Origin: Metabacillus litoralis
GTDB lineage: Bacteria > Bacillota > Bacilli > Bacillales > Bacillaceae
DNA length: 64,000 nucleotides
Assembly (NCBI RefSeq): GCF_007994985.1
Contig: NZ_VOQF01000007.1
Span: 62,001-126,000, forward strand
Reading direction: 5' to 3'
Position numbers and translations under genes: made by a program
Shown here: positions 1-6,957 of the stretch, piece after piece
Numbering within the stretch: the first letter of the stretch is position 1
Layout: each line of letters starts with the position of its first letter
The notes under the pieces: model-generated
The model's database searches: none
What the model was told of the DNA's origin: nothing
Seen by the model: the letters and a program-made list of their open reading frames with translations, nothing else

Positions 1-14
1 CACCTACTTTCATT

Positions 15-308
15 TTATTGAGGTAAATTAAGTTTCTTATTTTCCTTTGATTCTTTATATAACACAATTGTATTTCCGATAATCTGTACAAGCTCTGCTT
101 TTGTTCCTTTTACAATTTCTTGTGCAACAGTATCTTTATCTTCTTCACAATTTTGTAGGATTGAAATTTTTAAAAGCTCACGTGCTTCTAAAGCTTCGGA
201 AATTTGATTAACCATATTTTCGTTAACTCCACCTTTACCTACTTGAAAGATTGGGCTTAAGTGGTGTGCTTCTGATCGTAAAAAACGTTTCTGTTTTCCT
301 TTTAACAT
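15..308 (-). CDS. yhbY: YhbY-family RNA-binding protein (YqeI)
   Basis: A 97-residue CRS1-YhbY (KH-like) domain protein associated with ribosome assembly in this family. It opens with a basic segment (MLKGKQKRFLRSEAHHL) and carries the family GKGG turn near residues 24-27 (VGKGGVNENMV) that forms the RNA-binding loop. Length matches the stand-alone bacterial form. The ATG is preceded by GGAGGT, and its first codons overlap the aroE stop by 7 bp, so translation is probably coupled. In B. subtilis it sits in the same yqeG-yqeH-aroE-yqeI series, ahead of nadD, which would lie just outside the window. Confidence 0.93.
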   Translation of the reverse strand: MLKGKQKRFLRSEAHHLSPIFQVGKGGVNENMVNQISEALEARELLKISILQNCEEDKDTVAQEIVKGTKAELVQIIGNTIVLYKESKENKKLNLPQ

Positions 309-1147
309 GTTTTAGTACCTCCTAGTTTGTCCATTACTATCGCGGTCATTTTCTCTACAGAAGGCTTTTGTTCTGTCCATAATTCAAATGCTAGTGCTGC
401 CTGATGAACAAACATCCCAACACCTGTGTGGACGGTTAAACCTAAAAGTTCTGCTTCTTGAAGTAATGCTGTCTTAATCGGATTATAGATAATATCACTA
501 ACAACTGCAGTTGATTTTGCATGTTTTAAACTAATTGGCTTTTGGTCTATATTAGGATGTAACCCAACTGCTGTTGTTTGGATGATAATATCATAGCTTC
601 CTAATTGTTGTTCGGCTTGGGTTAAGCTTAATGATGTGCTTGTATTTGGAAAAGGACATTGCTGTACCAATTCCTCAGCCTTTGAAACAGTTCGATTACA
701 TAAATCAATATGCTGACAGCCTTGATGCGTGAGAGTGAAATAAATACCTCTTGCTGCACCACCAGCACCAATTAGTAGAATCTTTTGTTCACCTAATGGC
801 TTTCTCACTACATCCTTTAAAGATCTAACATAGCCATTTCCATCAGTGTTATATCCTATTAATCGACCATTCTTATGAATAACTGTGTTTACAGCTCCTG
901 CAATTTGTGCTGTTTCATGTAGTTCATCTAAAAGTGGAATAATTGATAATTTATGTGGAATTGTTACATTGAATCCTTTAACCCCAAGAGTCTTTAAAGC
1001 CTTAACAGATTCTGTTAATTGATCTTGTTCAACATGAAATGCATGATAATATCCATCAAGTTTTCTTTCCTTAAATGCATCATTATGAATGTTTGGTGAC
1101 ATAGAATGTTCAACAGGACATCCGATAAGACCATATAAGTTCCCCAT
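302..1147 (-). CDS. aroE: Shikimate dehydrogenase
   Basis: NADP-dependent reduction of 3-dehydroshikimate to shikimate in the aromatic amino acid pathway. The 281-residue protein has the N-terminal substrate domain (GLIGCPVEHSMSP at 6-18), catalytic Lys66 in NVTIPHK and Asp102 in GYNTDGNG, then a Rossmann nucleotide site GAGGAARG near 127-134. The ATG at 1147 was chosen because GAGGAGAG lies 10 nt upstream; a TTG six codons earlier falls inside that Shine-Dalgarno and is unlikely. It lies 18 bp after yqeH and overlaps yhbY, consistent with one transcript. Confidence 0.96.
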   Translation of the reverse strand: MGNLYGLIGCPVEHSMSPNIHNDAFKERKLDGYYHAFHVEQDQLTESVKALKTLGVKGFNVTIPHKLSIIPLLDELHETAQIAGAVNTVIHKNGRLIGYNTDGNGYVRSLKDVVRKPLGEQKILLIGAGGAARGIYFTLTHQGCQHIDLCNRTVSKAEELVQQCPFPNTSTSLSLTQAEQQLGSYDIIIQTTAVGLHPNIDQKPISLKHAKSTAVVSDIIYNPIKTALLQEAELLGLTVHTGVGMFVHQAALAFELWTEQKPSVEKMTAIVMDKLGGTKTC

Positions 1148-1165
1148 GTTATATACTCTCCTCAA

Positions 1166-2272
1166 TTAAATTAACGATTTCCTTAAAGTTACATTTACAC
1201 CTTTAGGAGCATATGCTACAACTTTTTTTCCCGGATTATTTACTGTAACCCATCCTAAACCAGAAAAAACAATGTCTGTTTTTGCTTCTTTAATCGTATA
1301 TTCATGAGGTATTAGTTTAGGAAATGTATCAACATCTTCTTGTCTAGGTGGAGATAATAATTCTCCAGCATGTTTTTCATATAAATCATCGGCATTTTCT
1401 AGTTTTGTGCGATGTATTTTCAAATCAGTAGGAATATAGCAAACTAATGCTTCCTTTCCTCCTGAAACATAATCAAGACGTGCTAAGCCCCCAAAGTACA
1501 ATGTTTGTTTTTCATTTAATTGGAAAATCATAGGCTTAATTTCTTTTTTAGGACTTAGTAATTTTAAATCACGCTTGTCTACATAATGTGCCATTTGATG
1601 GTGATTTATTATACCAGGAGTATCATAAAGAGCTGCTCCATTATCAAGTGGAATTTCAATTAAATCCAATGTGGTACCAGGATAATGAGAAGTGGTAATA
1701 ACATCATTAACTCCAGTTACTTCTTTAATCATTCGATTAATAAATGTCGATTTCCCTACATTTGTACAACCAACAACATAGACATCTTGTCCTTCGCGAT
1801 ATTGATCAATCAATTCTGCAACCTCTCTAATTCCATGCCCTTTTGCAGAGCTAACCAAACAAACATCAATAGGTTTTAATCCTAATTCTTTTGCTTCTCT
1901 TTTCATCCAATTAATTAACTTTTGCTTCTTAACTGACTTTGGTAATATGTCACTTTTATTTCCAACTAACAAAATTGGATTACCTTTTACAAATCGATGG
2001 ATTCCTTGAAGCCAGCTACCATTAAAATCAAATATATCAACAATCTTAACAATTAATCCTTTTGTTTCACCGATACCATGTAAGATTTTTAAAAAATCAT
2101 CATCTGTTAATGAAACATCTTGAATCTCATTATAATTTTTTAATCGGAAGCAACGTTGACATATTACCTCTTCCTTCTCTAAAGCACTTGGTGGAGCATA
2201 ACCTAAATTTTCTTCATTTTCAGTTTGAATAGCGACTCCGCAGCCTACACATGAAAATTGATCTTCTAACAC
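1166..2272 (-). CDS. yqeH: Circularly permuted ribosome-biogenesis GTPase YqeH
   Basis: A GTPase needed for 30S subunit assembly in Bacillus. The 368-residue protein begins with a treble-clef zinc motif (Cys8, Cys11, Cys38, Cys41). The G motifs run in permuted order: G4 NKSD at 105-108, then G1 GCTNVGKST at 168-176 and G3 DTPG at 217-220. A C-terminal RNA-binding region follows. The start is GTG with GGGAGGAA upstream; this Shine-Dalgarno overlaps the end of yqeG, only 4 bp away. Member of the yqeG-yqeH-aroE-yhbY operon. Confidence 0.96.
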   Translation of the reverse strand: MLEDQFSCVGCGVAIQTENEENLGYAPPSALEKEEVICQRCFRLKNYNEIQDVSLTDDDFLKILHGIGETKGLIVKIVDIFDFNGSWLQGIHRFVKGNPILLVGNKSDILPKSVKKQKLINWMKREAKELGLKPIDVCLVSSAKGHGIREVAELIDQYREGQDVYVVGCTNVGKSTFINRMIKEVTGVNDVITTSHYPGTTLDLIEIPLDNGAALYDTPGIINHHQMAHYVDKRDLKLLSPKKEIKPMIFQLNEKQTLYFGGLARLDYVSGGKEALVCYIPTDLKIHRTKLENADDLYEKHAGELLSPPRQEDVDTFPKLIPHEYTIKEAKTDIVFSGLGWVTVNNPGKKVVAYAPKGVNVTLRKSLI

Positions 2273-2276
2273 GCTT

Positions 2277-2804
2277 TTATTCCTCCCATTGAATCATACC
2301 TTTTCGCTTTAAGCTATCCATAATTCTACGTTCTATTTGTCGGTTTATCCTTGTGAAAAAACCATCTGTGGAAGCAACAGGAACAACCAGTATCGTTTGA
2401 AAACCATTTCGATTTCCACCAAGAACATCTGTTAATAACTGATCACCGATTACAACAACATCTTCTTTTTTTAAATTCATATCTTTTACAGCTTTTATAA
2501 AAGCTTTACCCATAGGTTTTCTCGCTTTATATATAAAGGGGATATTTAAAGGCTCTGAAAATGATTTCACACGAGCTTCTTTGTTATTTGAAACAATTGT
2601 AACTTTCATTCCTTGATCTTTTAATTCTTTAAACCATTCTAATAGTTGAGGTGTTGCATTTGGTCGATCCCATTCAACTAACGTATTATCTAAATCTGTA
2701 ATAATCCCTTTAATTCCGGTTTCTTTAAGCTTCTTAGGTGAGATATGATAAATACTCTTCACATATTCACCAGGTAAAAATTGTCGTAGCATGAGTTTCA
2801 GCAC
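2277..2804 (-). CDS. yqeG: HAD-family phosphatase YqeG
   Basis: A 175-residue HAD superfamily subclass IIIA hydrolase. Motif I is DLDNTLV with Asp37 and Asp39 as nucleophile and acid/base, motif II is IVSNN, and motif III/IV is the VVIGDQLLTDVLGG segment. The physiological substrate is not established for Bacillus; mitochondrial and plant relatives act on phosphatidylglycerophosphate, so that is only a possibility here. It is the first gene of the yqeG-yqeH-aroE-yhbY series and is divergent from sda across a 365-bp region carrying DnaA boxes. Confidence 0.93.
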   Translation of the reverse strand: MLKLMLRQFLPGEYVKSIYHISPKKLKETGIKGIITDLDNTLVEWDRPNATPQLLEWFKELKDQGMKVTIVSNNKEARVKSFSEPLNIPFIYKARKPMGKAFIKAVKDMNLKKEDVVVIGDQLLTDVLGGNRNGFQTILVVPVASTDGFFTRINRQIERRIMDSLKRKGMIQWEE

Positions 2805-2937
2805 CTCATTATCATTTTTTTGCCATCTTACATCATAACGAATTTAAGTCATAGTTTCAAAACAAACTTATAATATATGCAAAAATGTTTTTAGAAAACA
2901 CAAAAACTTTTCGACATTTTCCGACTCTCTTCAACAG

Positions 2938-3037
2938 TTGTGGATAATATTATACACATTATACCCCTTGTAACGATTCGTTTTTTCACTGTTATAAACA
3001 ACATACCCACAGCTTATCCACTTACAACTGTGGATAA
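2938..3037. promoter_or_regulatory. DnaA-box cluster upstream of sda
   Basis: Two exact boxes read TGTGGATAA (2939-2947 and 3029-3037), the reverse complement of consensus TTATCCACA. One-mismatch boxes lie at 3014-3022 (TTATCCACT) and 2950-2958 (TTATACACA), with a weaker TTATAAACA at 2992-3000. In B. subtilis DnaA binds such a cluster between yqeG and sda and activates sda when replication is disturbed. Position and spacing here agree with that role; the functional statement is by homology. Confidence 0.85.
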
Positions 3038-3169
3038 CAGAACGGTTGTTCTATCTTCTCATTCATGTTAAATTTAAATCAATAACAATATATAACAAAT
3101 TTCACTAACGCAAATAAGTTGCGTTACTACCTGTTAGGAGGTGTAGAGCCAAGCAGTTGGCCATCAACC

Positions 3170-3310
3170 ATGCGTAAACTTTCTGACGAATTATTAATTG
3201 AATCTTATTATAAAGCAACTGAAATGAAACTACATGATGATTTTATAGAATTAATTACTATGGAAATTAAACGCCGATCTTTAGGACATGTTTTAAAAGC
3301 TTCTTCTTAA
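3170..3310 (+). CDS. sda: Sporulation checkpoint inhibitor Sda
   Basis: A 46-residue helical-hairpin protein that blocks autophosphorylation of the sporulation kinase KinA when DNA replication is impaired. The sequence [19 protein letters not shown] followed by the conserved IKRRSLGH near the C-terminus is nearly that of B. subtilis Sda. It reads away from yqeG behind a DnaA-box cluster. The start is not secure: the ATG chosen by homology has no Shine-Dalgarno at normal distance, and the good TTAGGAGGTG at 3134-3143 lies about 26 nt upstream, inside an open in-frame extension that could begin at TTG 3119. Confidence 0.93.
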   Translation: MRKLSDELLIESYYKATEMKLHDDFIELITMEIKRRSLGHVLKASS

Positions 3311-3321
3311 AAGCTTATATA

Positions 3322-3347
3322 CATGCCGGTAGACGGCTCTTTTTTTT
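3322..3347 (+). terminator. Probable sda terminator
   Basis: A short GCCG/CGGC hairpin (3325-3328 with 3334-3337) is followed by a run of eight T residues, 12 nt after the sda stop. The stem is weak and the T run merges with the left edge of a repeat element. Confidence 0.45.
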
Positions 3348-3557
3348 GGCTCTTTTCTCTGAAATTGTTGTTTTTATAGTTCTTCATCATAAACATTTTA
3401 AAATTCCTACCGAAGCAGCGGTACAAGAGAGATCCCACAGGCACTGCACGTCGAGTAAGCTCATCGTCCGCTCTGTGGAAAGTGAGTATACTGTAGCACA
3501 TAACACCCTTCTCTAAAACATTTATATAGCTACACAGTTTACGAAAACAGCCTTTTT
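3348..3557. repeat. Composite intergenic repeat (R1-like core between R2 arms)
   Basis: The left arm TGGCTCTTTTCTCTGAAATT and right arm GTTTACGAAAACAGCCTTTT match the inverted ends of the R2 elements at 8572, 31613 and 61482. The interior is unlike R2 and resembles a decayed R1 core (AGATCCCACAGGCACTGCAC near 3431-3450). It fills most of the gap between sda and the next gene. An apparent minus-strand reading frame across it has no Shine-Dalgarno and no recognisable product, so I treat it as non-coding. Confidence 0.6.
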
Positions 3558-3692
3558 TTATGTTGTCCATTCCTATTAACCACTACACTAACTTATCTAT
3601 TATTTATGTATCCACATCTAACCAAGAATGTTAATTATACCATTACTTTTCATGCACCTCTAGATCATTTTTATGAAAGAAACAAACCTTAC

Positions 3693-3723
3693 AAGGGATG
3701 ACTTTAGAATCTAGTCATCCCTT
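3693..3723 (-). terminator. Terminator after the YjcZ-like gene
   Basis: An 11-bp perfect stem, AAGGGATGACT at 3693-3703 with its complement at 3713-3723, starts 7 bp after the stop of the minus-strand gene. The following U tract is poor. Confidence 0.6.
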
Positions 3724-3729
3724 AATTGT

Positions 3730-3885
3730 TTATCGATAATAATTGTAATAATAGTAGCCTCCACCAATAACAAGCAATAGAATTAACAATACAACAATAA
3801 AGGCGTACCAATAACCATATCCAACTGCTCCTTGTGTTGGATAGTATGGATACGGACCTGGACCATAAGGTGAATAACCCACCAT
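3730..3885 (-). CDS. YjcZ-like small Tyr/Gly-rich sporulation membrane protein
   Basis: A 51-residue protein: an N-terminal Pro/Tyr/Gly-rich stretch (MVGYSPYGPGPYPYY), one hydrophobic segment (FIVVLLILLLVIG) and a tyrosine-rich tail. This pattern matches the YjcZ family of tiny Bacillus sporulation proteins, whose role is unknown. The ATG at 3885 was chosen because GGGAGG lies 8 nt upstream; a longer reading frame to 3987 lacks a ribosome-binding site. Monocistronic, with its own terminator. Family assignment rests on composition and the hydrophobic core. Confidence 0.7.
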   Translation of the reverse strand: MVGYSPYGPGPYPYYPTQGAVGYGYWYAFIVVLLILLLVIGGGYYYYNYYR

Positions 3886-4188
3886 ATAAGAAACCTCCCT
3901 TAAATACCCATCTATATAATTAGTTATATGTACATTGCTTAGGATAAGTTTAGGCGTTAAACCCAAATCTACGAAGAAAATAATCAATATTTTAAACTTT
4001 TTAAGCTAATGGCAATGTTTTTCGGCAGGGCATGACTAAATAAAACAGTGTAGATTCATTCTTTAAAGATAAAGATTTTTAGATCAAAAAGATAACTTCT
4101 TTATGTGTACAGACACAAACAAGCTATCTCTCACATACACATAACTTATAGGCAATAGCCTACATAAAGTTTTAGTGGAGGTGGAGGT

Positions 4189-4911
4189 ATGTCAGGGCTC
4201 ATTACTGCACTAGGTTTTTTTGTAAAAGAATTAGTGTTCTTAGTATCTTATGTAAAAAATAATGCCTTCCCACAACCTTTGTCTGCAACAGACGAAAAGA
4301 AATATTTGCAGCGAATGTCAGAGGGAGATGAATATGCAAGAAACCTTTTGATTGAACATAATTTACGCCTCGTTGCTCATATTGTGAAGAAATTTGAAAA
4401 CACAGGGGAAGACTCCGAAGATTTAATTTCAATCGGCACAATTGGATTGATAAAAGCGATAGAAAGCTATTCACAAGGAAAAGGCACTAAATTGGCAACA
4501 TATGCTGCTCGATGTATTGAAAATGAAATCCTTATGCATTTACGAGCATTAAAAAAGACAAAAAAAGATGTTTCTTTGCATGATCCGATTGGTCAGGATA
4601 AAGAAGGAAACGAGATTAGCTTGATTGATGTCCTGAAATCTGAAAATGAAGACGTTATAGAAACAATACAACTTAATATGGAATTAGAAAAAGTAAAGGA
4701 ATATATCGATATTTTAGATGGTAGAGAACGTGAAGTCATTGTTGGAAGATTTGGTTTAGATTTAAAAAAGGAAAAAACCCAACGTGAGATTGCAAAAGAA
4801 CTTGGTATTTCAAGGAGCTATGTTTCACGGATTGAGAAACGAGCACTTATGAAAATGTTTCATGAGTTTTATCGAGCTGAAAAGGAGAAAAGAAATCGCA
4901 AAAAAGAATAA
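4189..4911 (+). CDS. sigK: Pro-sigma-K, late mother-cell sigma factor (uninterrupted)
   Basis: A 240-residue sigma-70 family factor for late mother-cell genes (coat, spore maturation). The N-terminal pro-sequence ([20 protein letters not shown]) is followed by [12 protein letters not shown]; by homology SpoIVFB cleaves at Ser20-Tyr21. Region 2 ([36 protein letters not shown]) and the region 4 helix-turn-helix ([20 protein letters not shown]) are complete. In B. subtilis the gene is split by the skin element; here one continuous frame is present. Strong GGAGGTGGAGGT precedes the ATG. A CATAACTTA at 4140-4148 fits a sigma-K -10 pattern (CATA-N3-TA), but no well-spaced -35 was seen. Confidence 0.98.
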   Translation: MSGLITALGFFVKELVFLVSYVKNNAFPQPLSATDEKKYLQRMSEGDEYARNLLIEHNLRLVAHIVKKFENTGEDSEDLISIGTIGLIKAIESYSQGKGTKLATYAARCIENEILMHLRALKKTKKDVSLHDPIGQDKEGNEISLIDVLKSENEDVIETIQLNMELEKVKEYIDILDGREREVIVGRFGLDLKKEKTQREIAKELGISRSYVSRIEKRALMKMFHEFYRAEKEKRNRKKE

Positions 4912-4923
4912 TACACCTAAGTT

Positions 4924-4960
4924 AAAAGAGAAGGAGTATTTTATTCCTTCTCTTTTTCTT
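4924..4960 (+). terminator. sigK terminator
   Basis: A 12-bp stem, AAAAGAGAAGGA (4924-4935) pairing with 4945-4956, with T-rich sequence after it, starts 12 nt past the sigK stop. The A-rich 5' arm means it may also stop transcripts arriving from the convergent minus-strand yrzI locus. Confidence 0.85.
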
Positions 4961-5004
4961 ATCATTTTTATTTTAAGTTAAATGAAATGACGTAGCTTAA
5001 TTAG

Positions 5005-5058
5005 CTAGGCAGTGTCCTTCTGAACAGTTAAATGTAGTAATAATTCGATTTTAATCAT
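5005..5058 (-). CDS. 17-residue micro-ORF downstream of yrzI (possible Rae1 target)
   Basis: Reads MIKIELLLHLTVQKDTA then TAG. The chosen ATG has GGAGG 8 nt upstream; another ATG two codons earlier would be only 2 nt from it. It lies 45 bp after yrzI on the same strand. In B. subtilis the yrzI transcript carries a 17-codon ORF (S1025, from memory) that the ribosome-associated endonuclease Rae1 cleaves between codons near its end, in a translation-dependent way. Length, place and the QKD at codons 13-15 make this a candidate counterpart; the sequence match was not tested. Confidence 0.6.
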   Translation of the reverse strand: MIKIELLLHLTVQKDTA

Positions 5059-5103
5059 TTTCATCGCCTCCAAAAATTTTTATAAAATAAAAAAATAATG
5101 TAC

Positions 5104-5250
5104 TTACATATTACGGAAAAGTTCGTATTCCTTTTCTCTTAATTGTTTCATTTTCTGTTGAACTTGCTCATTTTTCTCAAATTCTTGTTTTGATTGATTT
5201 CTTTTAGATACAGAAAAAGTTAATGTAATGAAAAATAAATTAATTGTCAT
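5104..5250 (-). CDS. yrzI: YrzI family small protein
   Basis: A 48-residue protein starting MTINLFFITLTFSVSKR with a charged helical tail (EFEKNEQVQQKMKQLREKE). The hydrophobic N-terminus and Arg/Lys/Glu-rich C-terminus are characteristic of the YrzI family of small Bacillus proteins, whose function is unknown. The ATG has a strong AAGGAGGTGATACC Shine-Dalgarno. It belongs to a locus of small ORFs between convergent sigK and yrhC: a 26-codon ORF upstream and a 17-codon ORF downstream. Confidence 0.85.
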   Translation of the reverse strand: MTINLFFITLTFSVSKRNQSKQEFEKNEQVQQKMKQLREKEYELFRNM

Positions 5251-5390
5251 GTGGTATCACCTCCTTAAAAGCATTTAACACATCTTTGGATGCATATACA
5301 CAGGCTGCCAAATCTTTTTAAGAGGTTACTACTTCCTTCTTGTGAAGAATTCTTATTTCACTTCCCACTTAAACAATGTAAAAAGAATAT

Positions 5391-5419
5391 AAAAATCGCC
5401 ACAGGCAACCTGTGACGAT
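5391..5419 (-). terminator. Hairpin with U run ahead of yrzI
   Basis: Arms 5395-5405 and 5409-5419 pair with one mismatch around a 3-nt loop, and on the minus strand the hairpin is followed by five T residues. It could terminate the transcript of the 26-codon ORF upstream. It also sits directly after a candidate promoter at 5431-5458, so it could instead be a 5' stem-loop or attenuator of the yrzI message. Confidence 0.6.
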
Positions 5420-5430
5420 ATAAATATTCA

Positions 5431-5458
5431 ATTATAGCGCACAAGTCTTTCCAATCAA
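5431..5458 (-). promoter_or_regulatory. Candidate sigma-A promoter for yrzI
   Basis: On the minus strand TTGATT and TATAAT are separated by 16 bp. Transcription would start close to 5424, immediately before the hairpin at 5391-5419 and about 175 nt ahead of yrzI. Confidence 0.45.
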
Positions 5459-5507
5459 CCTGAGCGTACTTCCCGTCTGTTTAAGATACATATTACGAAA
5501 ACATAAA

Positions 5508-5588
5508 TTAAAGGGATTCACCGTTATGGTCGATTAAGAACATATTAAATTTGTTAAGCATTGTTTTAATTTTTGTACACTTGTTCAT
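5508..5588 (-). CDS. 26-residue micro-ORF upstream of yrzI
   Basis: Reads MNKCTKIKTMLNKFNMFLID and ends HNGESL. The ATG has GGGAGG 9 nt upstream and a well-formed sigma-A promoter at 5632-5660, so a translated message is likely. I do not recognise the peptide. It is basic, with one Cys, and has no membrane segment. Its place ahead of yrzI recalls the cluster of tiny ORFs around yrzI in B. subtilis. It may be a leader peptide or an independent small protein. Confidence 0.5.
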   Translation of the reverse strand: MNKCTKIKTMLNKFNMFLIDHNGESL

Positions 5589-5625
5589 TTTCTTCGACCT
5601 CCCTAGTTTTCATTTTTATTTTACA

Positions 5626-5660
5626 ATGGTAATTGTATCCATAATTACCATATCTGTAAA
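5626..5660 (-). promoter_or_regulatory. Promoter with overlapping inverted-repeat operator
   Basis: On the minus strand TTTACA and TACAAT are 17 bp apart (5632-5660), a near-consensus sigma-A promoter. An 8-bp inverted repeat, ATGGTAAT at 5626-5633 and ATTACCAT at 5644-5651, with a 10-bp spacer overlaps the -10 box and spacer. That is typical for a repressor site, but I cannot name the regulator. Confidence 0.6.
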
Positions 5661-5732
5661 TAGATTTTTTTAATTTTATAAAAGATTATATTTTCTGAAC
5701 TTTCAAACGATATTTTAACTGAACTCGTCACT

Positions 5733-5787
5733 GGCAAAAAAAAATGCACCCCAATTGTTAGTTGTAACTAACAATTGGGGTGCATTT
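5733..5787 (-). terminator. Very strong terminator after yrhC
   Basis: A perfect 22-bp stem (5742-5763 with 5766-5787) closes on a 2-nt loop and is followed on the minus strand by nine T residues. It starts 16 bp after the yrhC stop. Confidence 0.9.
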
Positions 5788-5802
5788 CATAATTTGAGTT
5801 AT

Positions 5803-6039
5803 TTAAACATTTTCTTCTTGTGCATCTATTTGCTTTTTATATTTTAGAGAGAACTTAAAACAAACGAAGGAGCCTATTAAAAACAAAGCCGTCGTTAGCA
5901 TTAATATCACGTCGTAGAATTCTTCTTTTCCTTGATCAGGTAAAATAACACCTATATATAAAAATACACTTGTAGCCAATAGTACAAACGCATAATTTTT
6001 AAAATCAATAACAAGTGCTTGTAAACTTTTTTTACTCAT
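5803..6039 (-). CDS. yrhC: YrhC family membrane protein
   Basis: A 78-residue protein with two predicted membrane segments (YAFVLLATSVFLYIGVILP and DVILMLTTALFLIGSFVCF) and a charged C-terminus, matching the YrhC family in length and layout. Function unknown. In B. subtilis yrhC is the last gene of yrrT-mtnN-mccA-mccB-yrhC; here mccA and mccB are absent and a terminator separates mtnN from yrhC, so it probably has its own promoter. AGGTGA precedes the ATG. Confidence 0.8.
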   Translation of the reverse strand: MSKKSLQALVIDFKNYAFVLLATSVFLYIGVILPDQGKEEFYDVILMLTTALFLIGSFVCFKFSLKYKKQIDAQEENV

Positions 6040-6182
6040 ATTATCAATTCACCTACTTATTATGTCATAGATAAACAATAACATATTCTAGTAGATAACT
6101 AACCATGTAAATTTCACCATATCAATAATTAAGGCATAAATTCATTCATACTTATTGTAGAGCTATGTAAATGAATAACCAA

Positions 6183-6232
6183 AAAAACAGATGATGAAAC
6201 AAGGGAAGTCTCCTCGTTTATCATCTGTTTTT
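6183..6232 (-). terminator. mtnN terminator
   Basis: A long imperfect stem beginning AAAAACAGATGATGAAAC pairs with 6212-6232 around a short loop; the minus-strand product ends in a T-rich run. It lies 33 bp after the mtnN stop. Confidence 0.85.
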
Positions 6233-6264
6233 AAGGGTTTGCTCATGTTACGTAAAATACACGA

Positions 6265-6957
6265 TTAAATGGCTTCAACAATCTTCAAAACCAAATTAGC
6301 AGAATGCTTTGCAGCTTGATCTAGGAATTGATCAAAGGAAACATTAGATTCTTTGCCAGCAATGTCAGATAATGCTCTTATTACTACAAATGGAACATCA
6401 AATTGATGACAAACTTGAGCAATTGCTGCTGCTTCCATTTCACCTGCATAAAGATCCTTAAATTTACTACGAATAAATTCTACTTTTACAGGATCATTTA
6501 AAAATGAATCTCCAGTTACAATAAGACCTTTTGCGACTTGAATATCACTAATTTCTTCTGCTTTTGTTACAGCGATATCAACTAGCTTTTGATCTGGTAC
6601 ATATGCTGCTGGTAAACCTGGTACTTGACCATATTCATAACCAAACACTGTAACATCTACGTCATTATGTCTAACCTCAGTTGATATAACAACATCTCCA
6701 ACGTTTAATGAAGAATGAAATCCACCGGCAGAGCCAGTGTTAAGAACATAATCTGGTTTATAGCGATCTAAAAGTAATGTTGTACTTAAAGCAGCATTAA
6801 CTTTACCAATACCAGACTTTAATAACACTACTTCCACACCATTGTATGTGCCTTTTGTAAATTCACTATTTGCAATAACCTCTTGTTCTCGATTATCTAA
6901 TTGATCTCTAAGAATTGTAACTTCTTCTTCCATTGCACCTATTATTGCGATTCTCAA
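6265..6957 (-). CDS. mtnN: 5'-methylthioadenosine/S-adenosylhomocysteine nucleosidase
   Basis: Cleaves adenine from MTA and SAH in methionine salvage and the activated methyl cycle. The 230-residue protein has IGAMEEEV at the N-terminus (catalytic Glu), the NTGSAGG loop, the MEAAAIAQV segment binding the ribose and substrate, and RALSDIAG with the catalytic Asp near the C-terminus. Start: family members begin three residues before [10 protein letters not shown], so TTG at 6957 is preferred; TTG at 6966 is only 2 nt from GGAAGG. It is monocistronic here, unlike the mtnN-mccAB operon of B. subtilis. Confidence 0.96.
   Translation of the reverse strand: MRIAIIGAMEEEVTILRDQLDNREQEVIANSEFTKGTYNGVEVVLLKSGIGKVNAALSTTLLLDRYKPDYVLNTGSAGGFHSSLNVGDVVISTEVRHNDVDVTVFGYEYGQVPGLPAAYVPDQKLVDIAVTKAEEISDIQVAKGLIVTGDSFLNDPVKVEFIRSKFKDLYAGEMEAAAIAQVCHQFDVPFVVIRALSDIAGKESNVSFDQFLDQAAKHSANLVLKIVEAI

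Noticed and set aside
3307-3570. 87-codon minus-strand frame after sda
   Set aside because: It spans a composite repeat, lacks a Shine-Dalgarno and has no recognisable product.
4189-4911. Remnant of a skin-type prophage at sigK
   Set aside because: The coding sequence is continuous, and neither recombinase nor phage genes occur in the window.
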